This document shows positions 46,538-54,300 of a stretch of 64,000 bases of DNA, piece by piece. Source of the stretch: Parvibaculum sp. (lineage in GTDB: Bacteria > Pseudomonadota > Alphaproteobacteria > Parvibaculales > Parvibaculaceae); NCBI GenBank assembly GCA_002694985.1, contig NZNS01000010.1, forward strand, positions 333,392-397,391, read 5' to 3'. The position numbers and the translations under genes were made by a program. Under the pieces are notes generated by a model. The model had not been told where the DNA came from and did not search any database. It saw only the letters and a list, made by a program, of their open reading frames with translations. Within the stretch, counting starts at the first letter, position 1. Each line of letters opens with the position of its first letter.

Positions 46538-47557
46538 CTATCTTGCTGTGACGTTCGGCCAGAGCGCATCGGCGCCCGCCGCAATCGTCTCGCGGCCGAG
46601 CATGGTTGCCCACTCGCTTCCCGCGCCGAACTCGGCCCGCCAAGACCAGAGGCGGCGCGTCGCGAAATGGAGCCCGTGCTCATAGGTGAAGCCGATGGCA
46701 CCATGCACCTGATGCGCAATGGATGTCGCAATGCTCGATGCGTCGTCCACACGGATCTTGGCAACCGCGATCTCGAACGCCGCTTCGGCGCCCCGCTTGT
46801 CCACCTGTGCGCAGGCATGATCCGTTACCACGCCGCAGGCTGCGGCCTGTGTCGAAAGCACGGCAAGCTGCTGCTGGATCGCCTGAAACTTGCCGATGGG
46901 CTTGCCGAACTGCGTGCGCTCATTCGCATAGGCCACCGATTGTGACGAGAGATAGCCAAGCGCACCCGCCATCTGGCAGGCACGGATCAGCGCACCGTAA
47001 AGTTTCATCGCATTTTCGGGGAGCGCGGTCTTTTTCGCCGTCGCCTCCGCGCCCTTCAGCACGACGCGGTCGCGCGGCTCGCGCGCCACGTTGAGGCCCG
47101 GCTCGATGGCTGCACCCTCAAGCGGCACCAGCACCACCTCACCCTTCACGATGGCAACGCCATGCGCCGCATTCCGCCCATAGGGCACGCCCGACGCCTC
47201 GCCGGAGAGTTTGCCGCCTTCAAGCGTGAAGGCACCGTCGAGCAGCGTTGTCACGCCGTCCGGCACCTCGATGCCCGCCTGCACGAGAAACCAGTTCGCC
47301 AGCAGCGCATCGGCCAGCGGCAGCGGCGCGACATGTTCGCCCGCCGCCTTCAGCACGATGGCCGCATCGGCCCAGGTACCGCCCGCCCCGCCTTGGCTCT
47401 CCGGCACGAGAACGCGGGTAAGCCCGTTCGCTTCCACTTCGTTCCACAGCGCGGTGGGAAAATCGCCTTCTTCCGCCTTTTGCACCAGCGCTTTCGTGAC
47501 GCGCTCGGCAAGCAGCCCGTTCACACTGTCGGAAAGGATCGTCTGCAATTCGTTCAT
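46538..47557 (-). CDS. Acyl-CoA dehydrogenase, partner-type subunit (second pair)
   Basis: A 339-residue, short acyl-CoA dehydrogenase homologue. N-terminal features (NGLTRVLVPESQGGAGGTWAD) and the helical domain (ERTQFGKPIGKFQAIQQQLA) are clear. The middle FAD-binding segment is reduced and the C-terminus (HQVHGAIGFTYEHGLHFATRRL) lacks the GGT-x-E-I-x-R block. It is 11 bases downstream of a canonical dehydrogenase, repeating the catalytic/partner arrangement seen at 542-2947. An alpha2-beta2 enzyme is inferred. Confidence 0.83.
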   Translation of the reverse strand: MNELQTILSDSVNGLLAERVTKALVQKAEEGDFPTALWNEVEANGLTRVLVPESQGGAGGTWADAAIVLKAAGEHVAPLPLADALLANWFLVQAGIEVPDGVTTLLDGAFTLEGGKLSGEASGVPYGRNAAHGVAIVKGEVVLVPLEGAAIEPGLNVAREPRDRVVLKGAEATAKKTALPENAMKLYGALIRACQMAGALGYLSSQSVAYANERTQFGKPIGKFQAIQQQLAVLSTQAAACGVVTDHACAQVDKRGAEAAFEIAVAKIRVDDASSIATSIAHQVHGAIGFTYEHGLHFATRRLWSWRAEFGAGSEWATMLGRETIAAGADALWPNVTAR

Positions 47558-47568
47558 GGTTCCCTCCC

Positions 47569-48720
47569 TCAGCGAAGCCCAAGCCCGCGGGCAATGATGC
47601 CGCGCAGGATTTCGCGCGTACCGCCGCGCAGCGAAAAGCTCGGCACTGTCTGCGTCAGATAGCCGAGCACGTCCTCATAGTCGTTTCCGGTGCCAATCCC
47701 CGGCGCGATGCCAAGCAGTTCATGCGCACGCACCGGCATGTCCTGTTCGAAGATCGCACCGAGATCCTTCACCACCGAGGCTTCGAGCGCCGGGTTCTCG
47801 CCCTTCTCCAGCATGCCCGCAACCGAAAGCGACATCTGGCGCAGCGTGACGAGATGCGCGACGAGGCGGCCGATTTCGCGCGCTCCCTCTTCGCCGCCGC
47901 GTTTTTCAAGTTCGCGGATCATTTCGACCATCAGTATGAAGCTCGAAAGATAGCGTTCGGGACCGGAGCGTTCGAAGGCGAGTTCCGCCGTCACCTGTCC
48001 CCAGCCGCTGCCTTCCGTGCCCACCAGCATATTGTCGGGCACGAAGGCATCCTCGAAGACGACCTCGTTGAAATGCGCATTGCCCGCCAGATCCTTGATG
48101 GGGCGAATGGTAATGCCATCGGTATTTTTCAGGTCGACCAGAAACTGCGTCAGCCCGGAATGCTTTGCCTCGGCGGCGAAGTCGGTGCGGAAGAGCGCGA
48201 TCATATAATGCGCGGTATGCGCGCCGGAGGTCCAGAGCTTGGTGCCGTTCACCCGGTAGCCGCCATCGACCTTCTCGGCGCGGGTACGCGTTGCAGCGAG
48301 GTCCGAGCCCGAATCCGGTTCCGACATGCCGATGCAGAAATAGCATTCGCCCTTCGCCACGCGCGGCAGGATTTTCTGGCGCTGTTCTTCCGTGCCGAAG
48401 CGCAGCAGCAGCGGGCCGGATTGCCGGTCGCCGATCCAGTGCGCACCGACAGGGGCGCCAGCGGCCAGCATTTCTTCCAGCATCACATAACGATCGAAGA
48501 AGCTGCGTTCATGTCCGCCATATTGCTTCGGCCAGGTCATGCCGATCCAGCCCTTCGCACCCATCTTGCGGCTGAACTCAGGGTCGGAGCCGGACCAGGT
48601 CTGTGCCCGCGTCACCTTGGGTATCTGTTTCAGTTCTTCGGCAAGGAAGGCGCGGATTTCCTGCCGGAGCCCTTCGGTCTCGCCGGGCAGTTCGCAAAGG
48701 TCGAACCTGAAAGGCTGCAT
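47569..48720 (-). CDS. Acyl-CoA dehydrogenase, catalytic-type subunit (second pair)
   Basis: A 383-residue acyl-CoA dehydrogenase with the FAD-binding signatures CIGMSEPDSGSDLAATRTRA and GTKLWTSGAHTAHYMIALFRT, and the canonical C-terminus FSLRGGTREILRGIIARGLGLR. Its partner gene follows on the same strand. The start at 48720 (MQPFRFDLCELP) has GAAAGAG upstream. With the SDR and nitroreductase it forms a catabolic operon for an unidentified acyl-CoA. Confidence 0.9.
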   Translation of the reverse strand: MQPFRFDLCELPGETEGLRQEIRAFLAEELKQIPKVTRAQTWSGSDPEFSRKMGAKGWIGMTWPKQYGGHERSFFDRYVMLEEMLAAGAPVGAHWIGDRQSGPLLLRFGTEEQRQKILPRVAKGECYFCIGMSEPDSGSDLAATRTRAEKVDGGYRVNGTKLWTSGAHTAHYMIALFRTDFAAEAKHSGLTQFLVDLKNTDGITIRPIKDLAGNAHFNEVVFEDAFVPDNMLVGTEGSGWGQVTAELAFERSGPERYLSSFILMVEMIRELEKRGGEEGAREIGRLVAHLVTLRQMSLSVAGMLEKGENPALEASVVKDLGAIFEQDMPVRAHELLGIAPGIGTGNDYEDVLGYLTQTVPSFSLRGGTREILRGIIARGLGLR

Positions 48721-48743
48721 CTCTTTCTCCCAGTCTCTTCTTT

Positions 48744-48776
48744 CTGTTCTTCAGGTCACGCTGTTCTTCAGGTCAC
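48744..48776. repeat. 17-base tandem duplication at the end of the SDR gene
   Basis: CTGTTCTTCAGGTCAC occurs at 48744-48759 and again at 48761-48776. The right copy contains the SDR stop codon. The left copy is a duplicate of the gene's 3' end and also carries an in-frame-like TGA word. Confidence 0.85.
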
Positions 48777-49559
48777 CAGCGCCGTGGTGCCGCCATCGAT
48801 GCGGATGTTGAGCGCGTTGATCGCCCCCGACCGCGGGCTCGCCACGAAGGCAACGAGATCGGCAATCTCCTCCGGACGCGGAATATGTCCGGTGAGGTTC
48901 CCCATGAAATTCTTCAGCACATGCGGCTCGACCTCTTCCCAGGTCTCGCCCCAGCCGCGCTCGCGGCCCTGTTTCAGGAAGCGCTCTTCCACTTCCTTCG
49001 TGCGTATGAGGCCGGGCGAAACGAGGTTCACGGTTACGCCGGTGCCCGCGAGCTCCTTCGCCAGCGACACGGTCATGGTCGCAAGCGCGCCTTTGGAGGC
49101 ATAATAATGCGGCATCCGCGCGGCAGGCTCTGTCGAGCCGATGGTGCCGAGCATGACGATCCGTCCCCAGCCCTTTTCCTTCATCGCGCCCATGAAAGCG
49201 CGCGTCAGGCGAACGGCGGAAAGAACGTTCTTTTCATAAGCGTCGATCCAGCCATCGGTTTCCGTGCGGGTCCATGAGCCCGCATCCGCCGTGCCGTAAT
49301 TATTGATGAGAATATCGATGCTGCCCGCTCCGTCTGCGACCTTCGCCGCGCCCTCGTCGGTGCAGATGTCGCCCGCCAGGGCGCTTGCGGCAAATCCTGC
49401 TCCGCGGATTTCGCCGGCCACCGCCTCGGCTGCTTCAAGGTCGAAGCCATGAACGATTACATGCGCACCTTCGCGCGCCAGCGCATGTGCGATGGCACGA
49501 CCGGTGCCGCGATGGCTGCCCGAGACGAGCGCCCGTTTGCCGTTGAGCTGAAGGTCCAT
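48768..49559 (-). CDS. Short-chain dehydrogenase/reductase
   Basis: A 263-residue classical SDR. The cofactor motif is SGSHRGTGRA (about residues 13-21), followed by the NNYG motif at 86-89 and the catalytic Y152-x-x-x-K156 in HYYASKGAL. The C-terminus SGAINALNIRIDGGT is typical. It oxidises or reduces a hydroxyl or keto group with NAD(P). It heads an operon with two acyl-CoA dehydrogenases and a nitroreductase, so a beta-hydroxyacyl-CoA or alicyclic alcohol intermediate is a reasonable guess. Confidence 0.9.
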   Translation of the reverse strand: MDLQLNGKRALVSGSHRGTGRAIAHALAREGAHVIVHGFDLEAAEAVAGEIRGAGFAASALAGDICTDEGAAKVADGAGSIDILINNYGTADAGSWTRTETDGWIDAYEKNVLSAVRLTRAFMGAMKEKGWGRIVMLGTIGSTEPAARMPHYYASKGALATMTVSLAKELAGTGVTVNLVSPGLIRTKEVEERFLKQGRERGWGETWEEVEPHVLKNFMGNLTGHIPRPEEIADLVAFVASPRSGAINALNIRIDGGTTALVT

Positions 49560-49710
49560 GCCGCTCCGCCCTCACCGTTTTTATTATCCGGTTTTAATCT
49601 CCGGGCGGCTTTTCTAGCAGCAATGCGCGGCTCTGTCCGGTCTGGAAGAGCGCGGATGCTGTCCAGGCAGGAAACAAACAGTCGGGAGAAAGGAAGCGGA
49701 AGACAGGAAG

Positions 49711-49902
49711 TCAGAATTCCGCTGCGGCAAGCTGCGCGGCTGGCTCGTTCGCGCTTGCGGTCTGGGTGGGATTGAACAGGGGCGCGAGGGCAATGCCCGT
49801 ATAAAGCCCTGCCGAAAAGAACAGAAAAATGGTCAGCACGAATCCCGCCGCAGCGAAAATGCGGCGGCGGGACCGGCGGTGGTAAAAGATCTTCCTCGCC
49901 AT
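49711..49902 (-). CDS. Small single-pass membrane protein
   Basis: A 63-residue protein with a very basic N-terminus (MARKIFYHRRSRRRIFAAAG), one membrane helix (FVLTIFLFFSAGLYTGIALA) and a short periplasmic tail. The family is not recognised. The start at 49902 has a strong GGGGAG site 6 bases upstream; an earlier in-frame ATG is at 49920. An 11-base G run lies 48 bases upstream of the start. It sits between the catabolic operon and the GTA cluster. Confidence 0.55.
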   Translation of the reverse strand: MARKIFYHRRSRRRIFAAAGFVLTIFLFFSAGLYTGIALAPLFNPTQTASANEPAAQLAAAEF

Positions 49903-49949
49903 CGTTCTCCCCTTCTGCATCGTTCGCCAGCGGACAAGAGCCGCCCGGC

Positions 49950-49960
49950 GGGGGGGGGGG
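49950..49960. repeat. Homopolymer run of 11 G
   Basis: Eleven consecutive G residues in the gap between the small membrane protein gene and the GTA cluster. Runs of this length slip during replication. It lies in the upstream region of the gene starting at 49902. Confidence 0.95.
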
Positions 49961-49980
49961 TTATGGCGATTATGCAGATC

Positions 49981-50010
49981 AAGGTTTACCGAAAACTAAA
50001 GGTAAAACCT
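49981..50010. repeat. Imperfect hairpin at the end of the GTA region
   Basis: AGGTTTACC (49982-49990) and GGTAAAACCT (50001-50010) pair with one bulged base around a 10-base A-rich loop. It lies 42 bases after the last gene of the leftward cluster, where a transcript end is expected, but there is no U-run. Confidence 0.4.
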
Positions 50011-50051
50011 CGAATTCAAATCAATCGGGAAGACCTGGTGGGAGCCCCCCC

Positions 50052-50243
50052 TCACTTCCGCTTCGCGTAGCCCACATTGAGGGCAAGGAGATCGACGACG
50101 CGAGCGATCGTACCGACCACCGTATCGTCCTTCTTTGTCGGCGTTGCCGCTGCAACGGCGGAGGCCGCACCGATGACAGCAAGAAGCGCCTCCACCCATT
50201 CCGTGAAAGCGCCACCGATAAAGCCGCTCAGAATATACTCCAT
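50052..50243 (-). CDS. Holin-like small phage membrane protein
   Basis: A 63-residue protein with a hydrophobic stretch (WVEALLAVIGAASAVAAATP) and the C-terminal motif TPTKKDDTVVGTIARVVDLLALNVG, which I recognise from small uncharacterised phage proteins found beside lysis genes. The ribosome binding site is AAAGGAGCC. It follows the wall hydrolase by 12 bases and ends the cluster. A holin or spanin-like role is inferred from size, hydrophobicity and neighbour; it has only one or two possible helices. Confidence 0.6.
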   Translation of the reverse strand: MEYILSGFIGGAFTEWVEALLAVIGAASAVAAATPTKKDDTVVGTIARVVDLLALNVGYAKRK

Positions 50244-50255
50244 ATAAGGCTCCTT

Positions 50256-50603
50256 TCAGCCGTGATGCCCCGCCTCCCGGGGCGCATAGAAGAGGTGTCC
50301 GCCCGCCAGCGCCCGCGGTGTTTCGCGTGTCGCCCAGTCCGGGTTTTCCGTATGCAGATGGAAATGTGTCGCGCCGCCCGTCGGGTCTTGCTCTGCGCCG
50401 CAAAGCGCCCGGCAGAGTGCGGCGAGCGCCAGCAGAAACTCGCGGTCGGGTTTGCGTTCCGCTCCCCGCCGGTTCACCAGCGCCCAGGCAAGCGCCGTTC
50501 GACCCTCCTCGCCTTCGCCTCGGGCAAGCCCCCGAAGCGTCAGCGCGAGATCGATCAGAAAACCCGCCTCCTCCACTCCGCTCTTTCCGCACCGCACGCC
50601 CAT
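50256..50603 (-). CDS. SleB-like cell wall hydrolase (Hydrolase_2 family), possible GTA endolysin
   Basis: A 115-residue protein whose second half carries the family signature DPTGGATHFHLHTENPDWA followed by GGHLFYAP. The first half has ARGEGEEGRTALAWALVNRR, aligned with the GEARGE...AVAWVVxNR block of SleB-type lytic enzymes. The Glu that normally precedes ARG is a Leu here (GLARGE). No signal peptide is present, as in phage endolysins that rely on a holin. It has its own promoter with an embedded LexA-type operator (50642-50670) in the gap after the DUF2793 gene, so it is transcribed separately from the structural operon or in addition to it. Confidence 0.72.
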   Translation of the reverse strand: MGVRCGKSGVEEAGFLIDLALTLRGLARGEGEEGRTALAWALVNRRGAERKPDREFLLALAALCRALCGAEQDPTGGATHFHLHTENPDWATRETPRALAGGHLFYAPREAGHHG

Positions 50604-50641
50604 CTTGTCCCGCCGATCTCGAATAAGGTATTTATTCCTAT

Positions 50642-50670
50642 ATATGAGAACATATGCGGAACATTGTCAA
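50642..50670 (-). promoter_or_regulatory. Sigma-70-type promoter of the lysis genes
   Basis: On the minus strand a perfect TTGACA (50670-50665) is followed after 17 bases by TCATAT (50647-50642), or after 18 by CATATA. The region 50617-50675 is AT-rich compared with its surroundings. A transcript would begin about 30 bases before ATG 50603. Confidence 0.7.
50648..50662 (-). promoter_or_regulatory. LexA-type SOS box (GTTC-N7-GTTC)
   Basis: On the plus strand GAAC (50648-50651), seven bases, GAAC (50659-50662); on the minus strand GTTC-CGCATAT-GTTC. This is the exact alphaproteobacterial LexA consensus. It occupies the spacer between the -35 and -10 of the promoter above, the standard position for repression. 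Binding is inferred. Confidence 0.75.
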
Positions 50671-50676
50671 GATTTG

Positions 50677-51369
50677 TCAGGCGCTCGGGCCGCTCATCTC
50701 CAGGCAATGAATGGCGAGCCGCACCTTGCCACCCGTGAAGCTTCCCCCCTCCGCCGTCACGCGGATTGCCGTCGCGCCGTAATAGGCGGTGGGCGTTCCG
50801 CTGGGCCCGATCACCGTGCTGCCCGAGGCAACGCCGATGCTGTTGCCGTAGCGCACGGGGTCGGCGGCCACGCCGAGCTTCCATGAGGTTGCCCCGGTGA
50901 TCGCTTCCGTCACGAGGCCCGTCACGCCAAACACGATGGCGCGGTCCGGGATCACGAACGACGTATCGGAACTTGCGCCCGTCCCCACTTCATGTTCGCC
51001 CTGCACGATGGTGAGTTTCGTTTCCGCGCCGCTTGCACCGAAGAAAGTGAAGCTGCCCGCGCTCGAAAGCGGCGACCAGCCATACCCGTCATGGACGAGC
51101 AGCGTGTCCGTCGCCTCATTCCATGCGCGCCATCCCGGTTTGGGTGTGAAGTGAACCCATGCGCCGTCGATGAAGGCGGCGACGTCGCCCGTCTCGGTGA
51201 TATAGCGATCTCCCTCCGCCGGTGCGGCTGGCAAAGGCGCCGTCAGCTGCGAGGCAACGGAGAGATGCAGCAGCGCATCGAGCCGTCTGAGTGCCTCGTT
51301 CACCGTCACATGTTTCTGTGCCTGCGATGCTTCGAGGAAAGGCAATTCCAGATGGAATGTGTCAGACAT
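50677..51369 (-). CDS. DUF2793 protein, GTA spike/fibre-type
   Basis: A 230-residue protein whose N-terminal 90 residues are a DUF2793 domain (FLEASQAQKHVTVNEALRRLD, PAEGDRYITETGDVAAFIDGAW), as in the RcGTA head-spike protein GhsB and in phage fibres. The C-terminal 100 residues are Gly/Ser/Thr-rich beta structure (WKLGVAADPVRYGNSIGVASG), probably the receptor- or surface-binding part. The start overlaps the gp15 stop by 8 bases, so it is co-translated with the baseplate gene. In R. capsulatus ghsAB is unlinked; here the gene is in the cluster. Confidence 0.85.
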   Translation of the reverse strand: MSDTFHLELPFLEASQAQKHVTVNEALRRLDALLHLSVASQLTAPLPAAPAEGDRYITETGDVAAFIDGAWVHFTPKPGWRAWNEATDTLLVHDGYGWSPLSSAGSFTFFGASGAETKLTIVQGEHEVGTGASSDTSFVIPDRAIVFGVTGLVTEAITGATSWKLGVAADPVRYGNSIGVASGSTVIGPSGTPTAYYGATAIRVTAEGGSFTGGKVRLAIHCLEMSGPSA

Positions 51370-54300
51370 GAAGAATGGCGCTCCTTCCGGTGCCGCGTCC
51401 GAATGCGCGGCTCAGTTGATAAATGGTGATGCCGAGCGTGGTGAATTCCGTCCCCCCGAAATCGGCGACCTGCTCCGCCGCACCGTAAACGGCTTCGGGC
51501 GCGCTGGCGGCGGTAATCATGCGCTTCACGGTTTCGCCGTCACGGATTTCCACCTCATAGGCTTCGCTCTCCTCGCCGAGCGGCACATCGAGACCTGCCC
51601 AGCTATCGCCGCCGATCCGTGTGCGGCGTATCCACGTCAACTGGATCGCGCCCGTTTCGTCGCGCCGCGCCCGAACATGCACCGGCGAAAGCGGCCGCAG
51701 CCCCACGCCGTCAAAGGCGCGCGTCACGCTCGCATAGGCAGGGTCGTCATAGGGCAGCTTCGCCGGTCCAAAGGCCCAGCTCCGCTCAAGGCCGCGCTCC
51801 GTATCGGAGAGCCCGAGTTCCGTCACCGCCGCATCGAGAAGCACGAAGCGCGCACCCGCTTCGAGGGGGCTGCGCATCGCCGCTTCCGTCCCCGCCTGTC
51901 CGCGCAGGAGCCCGCGCAGTTCATAAGTTCCAGGCGCTGTGAGTACTGCCTCGCGAAACTGGATGACTTCCCAGTCTCCCTCCGGCGTTTCCAGTGCCGC
52001 CCGGTTCGCTCCGGACAGGACGGCAAGTTTGTCCGCGCTTGAGAGCTCGCCGCTCGACAAGAAAACGGAGAGGCTGTTCGCCTCGTCCCAGCGCGATGCG
52101 GGACCGGGCATCAACGGTGTCAGTGTCCGCCCGAGTGCCGCCTCGTCGCGCAGCACCTGATCGAGCACGAGCCCCGCGCCCGCATCCTTGTAGATCGCAA
52201 CGCCGCACCAGGGATCGGCTGCCGCTGCCATGCGCGGCGCATGAGGCGTTTCCTCGCCGGTCACAAGCGGCAGATCCATGAACACCGCGAGCGGCGCGCC
52301 CCAGCTTTCGGTTTCGGCGGGAAGCGTCTCGCGTTCGGGCGCGGAAGCGGAAGCGCCGAAAAGACTTCTCTCGCTCGCAACTGCACTTGCCTCTCTGGCG
52401 CCCGCATCCGTCACGCCGGTCAGGCGATAAAGCGCTTCGCGGTGCCCGAGATCGAGCGTCACATGATCGCCCGGATCGAGCGCGATCAGGCTTGGCGGCA
52501 GCGAGAGTTCCGCGCGTTCGCGTTCGCCCCATGTCTTCTGCAACCAGACATCCGCGACGATCTGCGCTTCGGCCTGCGTCAGCACCAGGGGCAACGCGGT
52601 CGATGCCACGCGCTCGCTTCCGCCCGCAAGCCGCCGGGCCTCCACCGCCGCCTGGCGGTAGTCGGTACCGCCATCGATATAGGTGAGCTTGGCGGAAACC
52701 GGCAGTTCCGTCTCCTGCCCGCGAGTCAGCCGCCAGCCCGGCGATGCAGCTTCTTCCGCCACCGCAAGATCACCGCCGGCAAGCACCGCGCAGCTATCGC
52801 CCGTCAGGTGCTGGAAGCGGATCGTGCCTTCCGTCTCCGTCGCGTCGAAGAAGCAGGCCAGCATCAGCGGCTCGATGGCCGCGCGCGGACTCATGATGCG
52901 GTCGATGACGAAACCTTCCACCACGCGGGTCAGTGTTTCGGCATCGAAATCCATGAAGCCCGCATCGTGCAGGATCGCGCGCAGCAGTGCCGGAAGCGGG
53001 GCCGCACCCATGCGTCCGTTCAACCAGTGGCCGAGCCGCCAGTTCGCTCCGTCCGACCAGATGTCGCGCCGCTCCGGGAAGGCGGGAAAGGGCCGCGCGT
53101 CCCAGGTCCAGAAGAAGATCCGCGATGCATCGACCATCCGTCCGCCATAGACGGGCGAGACCGGGTTCGCGCCCTCCCCATGGTCTGGATGGTCCGCATC
53201 CCAGAACGACATTTCCGCCTCGATGAAACGGCGCTGGATGAAATCGTCGCGCGTCCCCCGCGAGAATTTCGGCACAGCGCTTTCCGACGATTTCGGATCG
53301 ACAAAAACATTCGGCTCGTTCGTTCCCTTGTCGATGGCGGGGCAGCCGAGTTCGGTAAACCAGATGGGCTTTGACTTGGGCACCCACGATGTCGGCGCTG
53401 CCGCGTCGACACCGCCCGGCCGGTCATAATGCGCGTTCGACCACCAGCGTTTCAGGTCTTTCGCGCGCCAGATCCAGGGCTTGCCATAGGCACCGTCCGA
53501 AATCGCCGTGCGGTTCTGCGCGGCGCGATCTTCCTCGCTCGCATAGTACCAGTCATATCCCTCGCCACCCGCGATCCGGCTGCGCAGATAGCCAAGGTCG
53601 TAGATCGAGCCCCATTCCTGTGCATCGAGATGGGTGTCTCCGTCGCGCCAGTCCGTCAGCGGCGCGTACATGTCGATACCGATGAAGCCGATATTCGCAT
53701 CCGCCCAGAGCGGATCGAGATGGAAGGCGAAGGCCCCTCCGCCGAGATCATGACCGCGATATTCCGACCAGTCGGCAGCGTAGGAGATTTTCACCGTCTC
53801 TCCCAATATGCCGCGTATATCGGCGGCAAGGTCGCGCAAGGCGGTGACGGCAGGATAGGCCGCGCCATCGCGGGCTTGAGTCAGCCCGCGCAGCTCCGAC
53901 CCGATCAGAAAGGCATCGACCCCGCCCGCCGCCGCGCAAAGACCTGCATAGTGCAGCACCATGCGCCGGTAGGACCATTCGCCCGCGCCGGGCGTCTCGC
54001 TGCCGAAGAAGCTTGCCACTTCCGCAGACGCATCGCTCACCGGCACGATGCGCCCGCGCCAGGGATAGGCCGCCTGCTCGCTGGCGCCATAAGGGTCCGG
54101 CAGGCCGTTCCCCGCCGGCACGTCCATCATCACGAAAGGATAGAAAGTCACGGCGAGCCCGCGCGCCTTCAGGTCGCGGATCGCGTTGATGACGCTCGCA
54201 TCCGACGGCGTGCCGCCATAGGCGGGTTTCCCTTCCACCGTGCTCACCGTCAATGCGGTCGCGCGTGTCAGCCCGGCAACACTCCACGCGCCCGGCGAAA

